From: Macquaria australasica
Taxonomy: Eukaryota; Chordata; Actinopteri; Centrarchiformes; Percichthyidae
DNA length: 64,000 bases
Assembly (NCBI GenBank): GCA_005408345.1
Contig: SEMN01000027.1
Span: 1,377,001-1,441,000, forward strand
Direction of reading: 5' to 3'
The position numbers were made by a program, and so were the translations under genes. Positions 1-12,184 of this stretch are shown piece by piece (positions within the stretch are counted from its first letter, which is position 1; each line of letters opens with the position of its first letter). Under the pieces are notes generated by a model. That model saw only the letters and a list, made by a program, of their open reading frames with translations. It made no database searches and was not told the origin of the DNA.

Positions 1-1439
1 TTGTATCCCACATCCTCAAAATTACAGAGCTTTCTTCTAATGAGTTTCTCTGCTTCCTGTCTCCAGCCTCTACATTCCTCTGCTGGGTTTATTCAGCTGC
101 CTTCACCGACCTCAGCAACAAGGGATTCGCACCCGCAACCATCCGGGGGCAGACTGACGAGCCTCTGCTTACTGTCCGAACTCACCGGCCTCCCTCCCTC
201 CCTCCTTCCCACATTAATTGTAATTACATTTCCAGCTTCCTCCTCTTCTTCTTCTTCAGCTGACATCTGTTCAAAACAGCTCACTGCCACTTCATTTATT
301 TGCCTGAATCAGGCACCAATCTGTCATTAAACAGGGTGATTTATCCCTGTCAGGGAGCTACAGTGTGAATAATGTGCAGTAACTGCTCATTGTTTTGTTT
401 TAATTGAGTTTTTTGGAAGGGGGACGGTGGGCAGCCACTTCTCAGCAATGTTTTATTAGTTTTTATCGCTGCAAAGACAGGAACATGTGGAGTGAGAGAT
501 ATATGACAGCACAGGTTGAGCCAGGAATCGAACACACGCAGTACATTTTTCCTGGCGGGAGCGGGGGAGGACGACACTTGTGCGGTCGATTTTGGACTGA
601 GTGACCGGGGAGTTTAACACTGGCTCATCAGAGTGTTCTTTGTCAAAGGTTGCACAATTCCAGCTGCAAGGTCACCAGTGATGCACATTTTCTCTTGCAC
701 TGGACTGTAAATTTGTATATCTGAAAACTGCTAACACATGTTCTTCTGTAAATCTGTCAATAGTCAACACAGTGAGACTGTTCCGAGCCCACAGGAGTTC
801 TATATTTGCATGACGAAGACAAATTACCCTCAGTTTTCACTCTAACTATTTCCTCTTCAGGGATCAATAATGTTCATCTCCACTCATGCTGATGTGCTCA
901 TGTCTCACTATTGGCCTTTTATTAAATACTAATTCTTGTCTAGTCGTTGCCTCACAATAAATACTGTGACGGCCTCTGACTGTGTCAGTGCTGTCTTGTG
1001 TTTTTCCCTTTGCAGGTTGCCTGCAGGTAGAGATGGGTGGAGCCACCTAACTTGATGTCTTGCACCTGGGCAGGCCTAGATTATTTAGGCTGGCTCCTCA
1101 TTCTGTCTCTCTTTCTCTCACCATATATCCAGCCTTTTGGTTTGGTTTCATATTTGTTTTGCCTTTACAACACCACACATACATGTTGGCTTCCTTCCTT
1201 CCCTGCATATATCCATAGAGTTTTATTATTGCATGACCACGATGTTTTAACCAACTCAAACCTGAACTCATTATTCATTTAGTTTTCACCTTTTGGGGGC
1301 AGCAGAAACAAGCTATAAACTTGCTGACAAAAACTGACATGTCACCTTTTAAGTTGATATTGTGAATTTGTAAGCAAACAGTTGCTTATTTACACATCTA
1401 GCAGATACGGAGCAACATTATCATTGATTTGAAGTTGTG
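1..1439. other. Intergenic, nothing recognised
   Basis: No exon, repeat family or regulatory motif could be supported. Short open frames lack splice-site or family support. Confidence 0.5.
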
Positions 1440-1720
1440 TTTCTGACCACCTGGAAAATGCGAGTCTAATATTCGCCCTCCTTTTTGCTTTGTGTTTGCT
1501 CTCCACCAACTACTGAGGGAAATATCTGGCTCTTTAGCTGCTAAATGCTCCACTATGTTCACCATCTAGTCTCTAACTTTGTCTGTTTGGTGCTGAGCAG
1601 GTAGTGCACAGTGGGTTAGAAGTTTTTCACAGAAAACAGTTGCCTGCTGCAGCTGAAAATGACAAGAGCAGTGAGAGTGAACCAAAACAGCAAAGTTGCG
1701 GGCTGGAAAACCAAAACAAT
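1440..1720 (+). repeat. Interspersed repeat, copy A
   Basis: Shares ctccaccaact, aatatctggctctttagctg, ctaaatgctccactatgttc and ctgcagctgaaaatgac with 42131-42545. The moderate-length open frames here, on both strands, are part of the repeat and not genes. Confidence 0.75.
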
Positions 1721-1729
1721 GAGCTGAAA

Positions 1730-4700
1730 GACGCTGTCTGTAGAGCTGAGGGGAACTGCAGTCTATGTGACATAGATCCATTGTTAATATAAACATATTT
1801 ATACAGTAATAGCTGCTTCAAAATTTTTTATTTTCTATTACTTTTTGTGCATGATCTTTGTTGTGTGTTTCTTTCTAAACAAATTAACAGTTTTTCTGAT
1901 GATTAATGGGCATCATCCCTGACAAACAGACTAATAAATTAAACTCTATAAATAGGGTGGGCTATGGTACAATCTAAAAAGGCTTAAAAAATCCTTATTC
2001 AGCAATTTTAGTGGCCCACATGTGTATAAATTCCACTTTTTTTTTTTTTTTTAATGAATTTCAACATACTGAGTACTACTACTACAAAAATTGGCTAATG
2101 GCACCACAGTCCAAAAGCATTGGAGTCTTGGCCTTCACAAACCCGTATCAATCAAATCCTGCTTCATACATGTTTAACTGTTTATGGCCACACACACACA
2201 CATGCACACAGTGGACCAAGCAGCAACACAGCAACAAACCATACTCAGAAAACACAGACTTTCTGGAGAGCTACCAGGTCTTAACATCCTCCGACCTCTC
2301 TGTTTTTGTTTTATTTTCTGCTCTCCTCCGTTATGTCAGAAATCAACGCCAGCCTCCTCCGTCTCCCTCACTGCTAGAAATGGAAAGACGCATGAGGCAA
2401 ACAGCCTGAAGGACTGACTCCCGGCCAGGAAGAAGAAGCAGAGGAAGAAGACAGTGAGATTTGGCAGAAGCAGAGAGATCTCCACAACTGTGCCAGTGAC
2501 TACTACAGTACTGTACCTTTCCAGTTCAGATGGAAGGGAAAATACGACAGCTTTGAACCATTCTCATGAGGCTGAACGACTTTCATGCTGTTTTTGAAGG
2601 TTTCAGAGATGCTGCGTCCAGACTCCACAGCTGACTAACTTTTGATAAACAAGCAAGAGATGCTTCTGGCAGCTGAAATCCTCTCAGGAATCCCCTCCCT
2701 GCTACCAGCAAAGAAAACTTTGACCTCTTGTACTCAATGAGATCCTTCTGTCTACGCAGCATGTGTTGGTGTCTTTCTACGTCACCACAGTTTGGCAGTA
2801 TGTTTGTGATCTCTTGAAACAGATTAAAATAGCACAGGCGGGCAGAGTGGATGTTAACTTACAGACAACAACTGGGGTTCAACCTGCAGATTCCTTTCTC
2901 ATGTAGAGCCTGCCGGAGAGATTTTGAAGCGTACATCCTCATCCACCTGGCTGCTCATCTCTGAGCAGAAAAGACAAGGAGAAACAATTAAGGTTCATGA
3001 ACTGAGCTAACTATCCGTAACCACACTGAGAGCAGAGGGGTAATGAGTCCCAAAGATTGTACCGCAGTTCACGGGTGAACGAAGGGGAGGCAGCTACGCT
3101 AATGGAAACGATGCGCGCTGATCAGTGCATAATGCACGCCCAGCTTAAGGATTGAATATCATAAGGAAACCCATATGGGGGGAGGTGGGAGACGGGAGGT
3201 TTATCCTCTCAAGAAGGTGCGTACTCTTCCACAGAGGAGATCCATCTTCTTCGGATTCTGCGCTAATCAAGGCCTGGGTAAGAAAAAAACAGAAAAGATT
3301 CGGGTCATTGAACCAACGATTGTAAAACAGAGCAGCGTTGCCTTGGGAACCCGAACACAGCCGACGTAAATAATGTGATCTATTGGTGCCATCTGGAAAA
3401 GATTGGGCCGAAGGGTGCCTCATTCTTTGCCTCTTCTCTTTGCTATATGTGAGGGGATCCATTACCATGTTTATTTGTGCAGCTAAGCCTTGGTCAGCGA
3501 ATGGGATTATATAGTGGGGGATTGAGAGTAGATCCTACACAAACAGTGCTATTAAAGCTGGATTTCTGATATATCCTGAACAATAATGGATTTACAAGGC
3601 AGGAGTTTTTCCTCTCTCCTTCTCACAACCTCTTCATTTTCCAGAAATTGAAACCAGACCCACACAGAGGAGCGCGGCTCTTCTGCTATGTGTGCAGTGA
3701 GAGAGAGAGGAAGCAGGCCAAAGCAGTATTTATCATAGCTTTAAAACACGAGAGATGGAGTGAGAAAGCTTTAACGGATACAGTGTTTTTGTGTGTTTTT
3801 CTTATTGTCAACACATCCTGTGATAGTCTGTCTCAGCTCCAAGCCCATTGGCTCCTACAGAAGATTTAAGTCTTCAAAACTGGTCACAAACATTTAGTTT
3901 CATTTTTAAAAGCGCTGAGCAATTTCTTAAATGTTGTTTTTAGTAAACATCACTCAAACTTAATCCCTGGTTTGTTTGCAATTGGGGCCCTTTGTTGAAT
4001 GCATGGCAGGATTAACCTGTTAGTGGCCACAGGGCAGCTCACTGTAGATGTCAGCTTCATTTTGCACAGAGAACCAGAAACCAATCAGTACTCCTATAAT
4101 GGAATATACCAAGTGCCAGGTTTTCTGTATGTCTGTTAGTTTTGTGGTAATTTGTTAGAAGTAAATAAAAGATGTTAGAACTAGATTTTCATTATATAAT
4201 AATGCAGGTCCAGTTACTGTACTTTAGTAGCACAAATTCCCAAACAAATTTGCAAATAATCAAGTTACCAAAAAGCAACTGACACACAGTGAACCTGGGG
4301 GCTTTGGGGGTGTAATGAATAAGGTAGATCAGAATTTCACTGAGCCCCTCTAAGTCACAGGAATATTACGTAATGTGTTGGCTATATATTTTTCAGAATT
4401 TCATCTCTGTTTTTCTGACTGATTTCATTCTACTTTACTTTTTTATTTTTTCAATTTAACTACAGTTCAGATTGGGGAAAAAAACAAAAACACACTGGGC
4501 ATTTTGGGTGAAGAGGTTATTTTACATACAAATTGGCCGACATTCCTTGTTGAACAAACCCTGTCAGCAGTCGAGCCTCTGTCTCTGCTTGTCCTCTGCT
4601 GACTGACACTTCATTCTGTTGGCTCACCACTTTTTCTCCAATCATGCTAGCTGTGGTATTGTTAGCTTTCTCTGTTTTCCATCTTTGAACAAAGGTTTAG

Positions 4701-5318
4701 TGTGAGTGAGCCTGCAATACATTGCTATCAATTACTTTCCTGCTGTAGGATACTGATACTGACAAGCCTTAAAAATAAAGGAACAAAGAAAAACTTTTTT
4801 TTATATAAGTTTCAGTATATCATAAGAGCATTTCAGAATTTGATAATCTGATTTTAATTTCATTTTAGATTTAGTTTCACGTTAGTTTAATTTAATTTAA
4901 ACAGAAATGGGATTTTTCAATGTTTCAAACAGATTATTCGATGAAGGAATTTTGAGGGCCTTTTTATTATTTTATTTTTATGATCCCTGCCTTGCTTTAT
5001 TGTACCTTGCTTCCATTTTGTTTGTTGCTGTCTTAACCTGATTTGTTTCCTATTTTATAAAATGTTGTTACTGCTTGTAAATAATAGATATCATGTGTAT
5101 CATCAACATGACACTGCTATGACAAAAACAGTGAAACTAACACCAAAGACAGTTACTGTAATCAGCTCCACCTTTAGCAACGTATTTAGCACCATCAGTT
5201 AGAAAAGCGTCCGGAGTCTCAACAGGTTGTCTCGGCTGAAACAGCCTAAAGTATAATGTAACTTGATGGCTTGTGTTGATTTCTGATGAAGACTGCAGAC
5301 CTCAAAGCAGTCATCCAG

Positions 5319-5319
<1 letters not shown>
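1730..5319. other. Intergenic, no gene supported
   Basis: Mostly unique AT-rich sequence. Positions 3,000-3,480 are GC-richer and repeat-free; a minus-strand frame of 107 codons there has no recognisable family. Confidence 0.45.
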
Positions 5320-5381
<62 letters not shown>

Positions 5382-5477
5382 TGTGTGTGTCAACACCAGG
5401 AAGGGCTGGTCATCAAGAAATGGAGAAGAGAGAGGCGAACTGTCAGCATCACACACACACACACACACACACACACC
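5320..5477 (+). repeat. GT tract and CA tract in inverted arrangement
   Basis: A (GT)n tract at 5320-5390 (one GGG interruption near 5377) is followed 60 bases later by a (CA)n tract at 5450-5477 on the same strand. The tracts are complementary and could form a hairpin of about 28 base pairs. Confidence 0.95.
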
Positions 5478-5864
5478 GCAGAGACCGAAGACAGGAGATA
5501 AGAGATGAGAGAAATACAGTACTGTGCGAAGTTGCTGTAAATGGAAATGAAAGAGAGCAAGATGGAGAGAAAGACAGAAACGCTGACCGTTGACAGCAAA
5601 AGAAAAACTTCACATTATAATGGGGGAAAGTGTAACGTCCTGATCTGACACACTTTCACTTGATGATTATTATGATACAACTGTGGTTTAAACTTTATCC
5701 AGTTCATAAAAACGTTTCCACACTAGAAATGATAAGTCTAATGTTTCTGGTTTATTTGAAAAAAGTTAAATTCAACTACTGTTGTGTAGTTTTGATATGT
5801 TGTGGTCAAGAGTTTGTTGTAATTTAATATTGTGACTGTGTGTAACTAATAACATGCAGTCTGT

Positions 5865-5990
5865 TTAGGTGCACCATATCCAGTGGCCTGGTATTGTGCG
5901 TGCTGGCTCACTAGCATGCCTGACTGGAACACCTAAAAGGAACAGGGCCATCATCAGTGTTATTAGCAAAACCTGTGCTTTTCCTCAAAT
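5865..5990 (+). repeat. Interspersed repeat pair member 1
   Basis: ccagtggcctggtattgtgc, gctggctcactagcatgcct and cctgtgcttttcc correspond to the 10,305-10,455 copy, in the same orientation. Confidence 0.6.
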
Positions 5991-7749
5991 ATGAGAAAGG
6001 TCTGTTGCATGTGAGCAGATAGTAAAAGAAGGCAGGAGTGAGATGGTACAACCAGTTATTATACGACTAGAAAGGTCAGGGTGACAAAGGTCCTACATAA
6101 GACTACTACCCTTAAGCTGTACTACTGGTACTGTAGTAAACCAGTAGTCCCGTTTAGTAGCTGTAATAATGCAGTGAGGGTTTATGGATGGATGTATTGT
6201 GCAGTAGAGGTGAGTTGGCTGTGTGACAGTTTTGGTGGTGGAATACTACAAAGTAAAAGCAAAAGAAGAACTTTTATGGAACTTTTTTGGAACTTTTCAA
6301 AGAACTCATTTAAATCTAGATACAATGGCTGGGCTGATATTATCATCTGACTTTAACTTATCACAGATATAATATATATCGTTGAAAGCGTAAATGTCGG
6401 CCAATAAGTAACAAGAAATTATAGTGAATGCCAATGATATGCTTGAGATAGTTTAGAAACAGTGTCGTCATTACAGTTTGTTACAATTCTTTTATAACCA
6501 AATTTAAAAGATATTTATCATTAACTGATATTGATATCAGTATCCACTTCAAAAATCCAGTGTGGTACAGGTTCCAATTACATCAAAAACAGAAAGATAA
6601 ATAGGAAATTTAAATCAAGTATGAAACATATACCAAAGATATGCACACTTGATGAAAGGAAAAATATATGAAAACGAGGAAAAAAGTTATATATTTAAGA
6701 AATTTAACTGAGCTGAAAAGGCATAATCAGGAGAAATGGTCCAAGAGAGCCGGGAGAGAAGATGGAGGAAGAATTTCAAGAGAGTGTGATTACACCAAAA
6801 GAGAAAGAGGAAAGTGAGGGAATAAAAAACTAAATCCTGGAAACTGTCCACAACTCCACAACTCAGAGCAGAGGTTCAAGCTGTCAGCAGCACCATCAGC
6901 CCACGAACCAAAGAGAGCTGCACAAGTCAGAGCTCCTCCATAAATATCAACCCAAACTGGCCAGCGTAATCAAGACACACACACACTGATTATCAGGCCT
7001 GGTGATTTCTGGTTGTCTCCCTCTGCTCTCCAACGATCTGTGGTTAGCCATCATCTGGATTAGATTTCTGCACTGTAATCCGGTAGAAAGAGAGCGTGAG
7101 GAAGGAGGGGGGGGGTTTGAAGAGATAGAGGGATAAAGGAGACAAAAAAGAGTGAGAGATGAGAGTACGACAGTGCAACGTAATTTGGCTTCCACTGTCA
7201 AGCTAAGAGGAAGTGGAGCTGCCATGTCTCCTTTCCCCCACAATCCCTCACCCTGGAGCTCCCTCTGAGAGTGAGGTTCCAGCTTTAATCTCAAAAATTT
7301 CTCCTCACTTCAATGGGGCAGCCAAACCTCAGGGACCAGGGAGAGAATTTTTTTTTCCCCCTACATGGGGAACCAGGATTCTCGCGGTGGTTATCCCTCC
7401 TTAGCAGTGTAAATGAGTCGGGATTGACCTCCCTCCTGGTTTACATTATACGCAGACTTGTTAATTTGATGCCTTTGTGACAGTGAGAGAGATGATGCTA
7501 AGAGACAGCGTTTCTTAGCATTATGTGCAGAGACCAGGATATCATAGTATCATCATATCATCATATCACTGATGTTTAGACCCCAAGTCATTTTTCTGAC
7601 TGTATAAATTATGGCTATATTGACTCATTCCATTATAATTAAAAATGGAGGTATGTTTTACTCATTTGTTTACAACCCACACCGATGTAAATACTCATTC
7701 AAACATTAATAACTTAGATGAAGCTGCTGTCTGTTGTTAGTCTACTACA
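5991..7749. other. Intergenic, no gene supported
   Basis: Apart from the remnant at 6325-6550, nothing recognised. Frames near 7,000-7,400 cross purine-rich and G-rich runs and look accidental. Confidence 0.45.
6325..6550 (+). repeat. Probable transposon remnant
   Basis: gggctgatattatcat, atgtcggccaataa and gatattgatatcagtatcc resemble the GGCCGATA-type repeat of teleosts, degraded. Confidence 0.35.
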
Positions 7750-8285
7750 ATCAGAATCAGAAAACTTTGTTGTTAATTACAAAGAAATGGAAATTTGATG
7801 TGGCTTACAAGTAAAAAACACTTAGTACATATGGAGTAAATCAAGCAGAAATCACATATAAGAAGTAGCAAAGTGAAAATGAACATGTGCACTTAATTCA
7901 CTGTTCGTTTATAATGTTATTGGCAGTTGGAATTGATAAATGATTTTTGAAGGCCGTGGGGACTTTCTAGACAACATGTTGGGAGGGGGTGTGTGGGGTC
8001 CTGCGTGATGAGGATGATATTCAGTCGAACTGAGTTAAAATAGAGATCTGGTAGTAGATGTTTGTTATTTTACTAGCCTGCTTGATGATGAAAGTGAGAA
8101 GGTTTTGATTTGTTTTTAACAAAGAGAAAGTTGCACCAGGACGTAATGTTGAAGTGAGTTATCAACTGTATGAGTGACTCCAAGACAGCTGTTAACGTGC
8201 CTTTCCTGACTTTAAAATCTCTTGAGTTTCTTTAGCAGAAAGAGGCGCTGCTGGGCCTTTTGCACACAGTCAGGTCACTATGTTG
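7750..8285 (-). repeat. LINE-like retroposon remnant
   Basis: Starts with tcagaatcagaaaactttgt, common at the edge of fish retroposons. On the minus strand, 8222-8262 reads QKAQQRLFLLKKLK, which resembles the reverse-transcriptase C-terminal region of L2/Rex-like LINEs. Heavily broken, no long frame. Confidence 0.4.
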
Positions 8286-8584
8286 AGTAACAATTAAATA
8301 TCTTTACTGATTTAAGAGGAAATTGGATCCTTGCTATGAAAAACTGTAAAAAAATAATAAATAAATAAAAGTTATGATAAAAGTCATAATTGTACATGAA
8401 AAAATTTATTTACTTTTAAGTATGCATATTTAGCAATGGAATGGCATTCATGGTAATGAATAAGAGAATAATATGCCTAAGGAGTGTTTGTCTGAACAAG
8501 TTTGAATATCCTTATACTATTAATGGCTTTAAAATTATATTAATTTAGATGAGATGAATGTACTGTAAGGAGAAATATCAGTAC

Positions 8585-8587
<3 letters not shown>

Positions 8588-8615
<28 letters not shown>

Positions 8616-8779
8616 GTTAGGTAGAATTCTTCATATATGGCAAAAATACTGCCAAGCATAAAATCATCCAATAACATATTAACAGGTGGTTTTTAGCCTA
8701 ATTTACATAATCATAGCACGGTATCGTCATCTACATGATCCCCGTTTCTCTCACACACTAACACTCACCTACTATTATT

Positions 8780-8813
<34 letters not shown>
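8588..8813 (+). repeat. (TA)n and (AC)n microsatellites
   Basis: (TA)n at 8588-8615 and (AC)n at 8782-8813, separated by unique AT-rich sequence. Confidence 0.9.
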
Positions 8814-8819
<6 letters not shown>

Positions 8820-9475
8820 TACACACATATTAACACCACCCGATACATCTCTCACACATGTGGAGCAGACTTCTAAGGCAAATTGATGGTCCACATATAG
8901 CGGAGCGCCCTGATACTCAACCTGCTGTACAGATGTATGGGTGCTGGTGTGTTTGCAAAGATAAAATACTGGGTGAGTGAGAAAAAAGAGGGAGAGAGCA
9001 GCAGGAGCAGTACTTCAGAACAACAGATTACAGTACAGAAAAGTTGAGATGTGAGGGGTCTTTTTTTAGCTGTGCTGCGGCATCTGACACTTGTGAGCTT
9101 TGCTATAAAAACTTGAAACTGAGAAACAAAGACGGATAAAGAGAAGATGTGACAAAAGATCTGGGATAACATCAGATGGCTCATAAACTCAGCCATAAGC
9201 CTTTATAGCAGCATTATCCCATACAAATCCCTTTCATATATGCAACTATTTAGCATTATTTTGAAGCACCACCTGGTTTTCTTTTGGGGGGTTTTCAACA
9301 TATCAGACAAAACATTTTGTATAGTGTTCAAAGGTTTTAAACTGGATATTCTTTCAATGTCCACGGTTGGCCATTAAAGGTTCAACATTATAATAACTGC
9401 TGTCTTTCCGACAATGAGATGATGAGATTGATATAAATATCTCATATCTGTTCACTGAGTGCATTGCAGGATGTG

Positions 9476-10095
9476 TTTAGCCTAGCCTATCATACAGGAT
9501 TGAAACAGGGAAAATCAGTTAGCCTGGCTCTGTCCAAAGTGAAGAAATATGTCTTCAGACACCAAGCTCACTAATTCACATGTTTAGCTTGTTTGTTGAA
9601 TCTGTACACAAACAGAAATGTGAAAAGGATCATTTGTGGTTTCATGGGGAGTTACCTATTTCTGGAACTATTTCTGGCTTGGCTTGTCTTGACGTTACAG
9701 TGAGGTTGCCAGGTTTGGTGCAATGGTGCCTATAAAGCAACCAAAACCAAAATCTGTGCTCACCAACTGTATCTGACAACCCACACTAAAGTCGGAGACG
9801 CTGCACAGAAGTGCTGGGCGAAGGGAAAAAGAAGAAATAGTAATGGCATGCAACTCTATCTTTAACCTAACATGTTAAATTAGTCAAATTACGAGGTTTT
9901 GTTTTTTTGTGTTTTTTTACTTTGGACAGAGCCAGGCTAGTTTTTCCCTGTTCCAGTCATTATGCTAAGCTAAGCTACCACGACTTGAGTCCATCTCTGT
10001 ATTTGAAATCAATCAATTTTTATCAAAATCAATCTTCTCATCTCACTCTCAGAAAAAAAAAAGAAATATAAGCATACAAAATGAACTATTCTTAA
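9476..10095 (+). repeat. Teleost interspersed repeat with inverted halves
   Basis: The stretch tttggacagagccaggctag at 9923-9942 occurs inverted at about 9521-9540 (agcctggctctgtccaaag). The two outer arms enclose about 380 bases. Downstream it carries tatgctaagctaagct and cttctcatctcactctcag, widespread in fish genomes. Confidence 0.65.
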
Positions 10096-10304
10096 ATCCA
10101 TAACACTTTGAGAAAATTATCTTAACTCAAGGCCCACTTACTAGTTTTTTTTCCAAGCTTTCAAATGCATCTCATGTCAATGGATGGAGTTTGCTCAGTT
10201 GTCACTTATATTTTTTCAGTGTAATGATCAATTTACCAGAAACACACACAGAAACCATATACACCTTTTTCACAGCAGACATTTTGGCATGTCATGGCTG
10301 GAAA

Positions 10305-10455
10305 AGCACAGGTGTAATTGATAACATTAATGACATTACGTTCCAGGGCCCTGGTATTTTGCATGCTGCCTCACTGGCATGGCTTACTGGGACACTTAAT
10401 GGAACTGAGCCATCTTTAACGAAATTGGTTTCACCTGTACTTTTCCCACTATGAC
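10305..10455 (+). repeat. Interspersed repeat pair member 2
   Basis: ccagggccctggtattttgc, gctgcctcactggcatggct and cctgtacttttcc; same family as 5865-5990. A plus-strand frame of about 87 codons here is part of the repeat. Confidence 0.6.
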
Positions 10456-11599
10456 AAGTCAAAAATAGTCATCTGTTGTCCATATCAGTTCTGGGGAAGA
10501 TAGAAGAACTTCCAAACATTTCCACTTGGGGGCAGTGCCACAGTTTGGTGGTGATTCTTTTGCTCCATGCTGCTGGAGCAGTAAAATGTGGAACTTGTAT
10601 GACGGCTACATCTGTTGTTAAAACAGCATGAAAGCCTCAGTACTTCCCCCTGAAGCCTCCAAGGCTGGACTGGCTCCCAGCGAGAAGGAACCCTGTAGAG
10701 TCAGCTCCGTAACTCAGACAAACAACTGGCACACAGGCAGCGCCGGCCCTTTATCTGGCTTCTATGTGGCATACATATGTTAGATGAATTTCAGAGGTTA
10801 CAACAATAACAACAACAACAGCAACACATGGCTGAATCCTTTTTCAAAGCTCGGACATCACATCAAAACCCTGTCCAACAGATCATGACAGTAATGTGAA
10901 ATACAGGAAGCATGCATATGATAAAACTTAAATCATATTGGGGTAGTGTGTGCTTTCTGCACTCTTAGTTGATCAGAGATTCCCTTTGAGTAAACATCCA
11001 CTTTACACCTCCTGGATGTCTAATAATCTGATGAGGTCCTGACTGTCCAATAGGATTTTTACAAGGAAGTTCAATGGGATTTTTAGCCTCATAACATTTT
11101 AATAGAGCAGAGCTTTTTAGATCTTTCTCTCTCTTCTCACACACATATGCGCATACATAGAGCTTTAGAGGTTTCCCATATTGTTTGTTGGGAAATAAAG
11201 ATAGAGATGAAGAGTGGAAGAGGCAAGAGGTCGAGGACATGTGTACATCTCATCTTGGAGGCTGCTCAAGAGACACTGTATCAAAGCCGCTTTCCTTCCG
11301 CCCATAAATACCAGCTCAATGAATAATATTCCCCCCCCCCGCCACACCGCGGGCATCAAGTCAAAAATCACAGATCTGCTCAACACATGAGAGGCATGAT
11401 CATCACTTCAAGGAAAACTCAACGGCCATACAATATGTATCATACAACTGTAATACCAGTTGTTTTACTGCAACAAGGTGGCCTTAAGAGATACGGATCA
11501 AAATGTCCTTCAAAACCCACTGTTTAAGTCTGTTGTGATAAAAGTTTAAAAAAAGAGCTAAAAAGTTAAAGTAAGAGCTGAGAATGTTTCTTTCAATGA
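10456..11599. other. Intergenic, no gene supported
   Basis: Unique sequence with a short CAA-rich stretch (10,801-10,835) and a C10-type run near 11,331. No exon structure seen. Confidence 0.45.
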
Positions 11600-11710
11600 T
11601 ACAGGATTTTTTTTTTAACGTGGGTTCATCACTAGGAGCAACTCCTTCCACATTATACAATCATTTTAACCTTTTTTAATGTAAAAATATTGGTTCATGC
11701 AGCTTTAAAA
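11600..11710 (+). repeat. Interspersed repeat, partial copy C
   Basis: ggttcatcactaggagcaac and gtaaaaatattggttcatgc match the right end of the repeat at 42131-42545. Confidence 0.5.
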
Positions 11711-11820
11711 AGCTTTCTGATCCCCAAAGTATTAAAGGTATCCAGACCCTTGTGTTTAGGTAGCTGTTTACAGAGAGAGAGATGTGATTTAGTTATTGTG
11801 ATGTTATTTTTGTTATTTTG

Positions 11821-12176
11821 TAGAGATGCAATGATTAGTCGATCAAAAGAAAATGAATTGCCAACTATTTTGACAATTAATCGTTTCAGTAATTTTTCAA
11901 GCAAAAATGTCAAACATTTGCTGGTTCCAGCTTCTTAAATGTGAGGATTTGCTGCTTTTCTTTGTCATTTATGACAGTAAATGAAGAGTCTTTGGGTTTT
12001 GGACTGTTGGTCAGACAAGAGAAGCTATCTGAAGACGTCACTTTGGGCTCTGGGAAATTGTAGTGAGCATTTTTCACAATTGTTTGACATTTTACTGACT
12101 AAACGATTAATCAGTTAATCGTGAAAATAATCAGCAGATTAATCGATGATGAAAATAATCATTAGTTACAGCCCTG
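11821..12176 (+). mobile_element. Non-autonomous hAT-like DNA transposon with 8-bp TSD
   Basis: A 356-base element with the gattaatcg/cgattaatc-rich ends typical of a short teleost interspersed family. It is flanked by a perfect 8-base duplication TTATTTTG (11813-11820 and 12177-12184), the TSD length of hAT elements. Terminal inverted repeats are short and imperfect (tagagatgcaat / cagggctgtaac when reversed). No transposase is encoded. Confidence 0.8.
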
Positions 12177-12184
12177 TTATTTTG

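Noticed and set aside
505..535. tRNA-like B box (GTTCGATTCC on the minus strand)
   Set aside because: The flanking bases do not form a T-stem and no acceptor or anticodon arm can be folded.
5199..5593. Frames encoding Cys-Val or Thr-His repeats
   Set aside because: Translation of the GT/CA microsatellites.
11690..11938. Short frames on both strands around 11.7-11.9 kb
   Set aside because: They overlap the hAT-like element and run across its boundary; not a gene.
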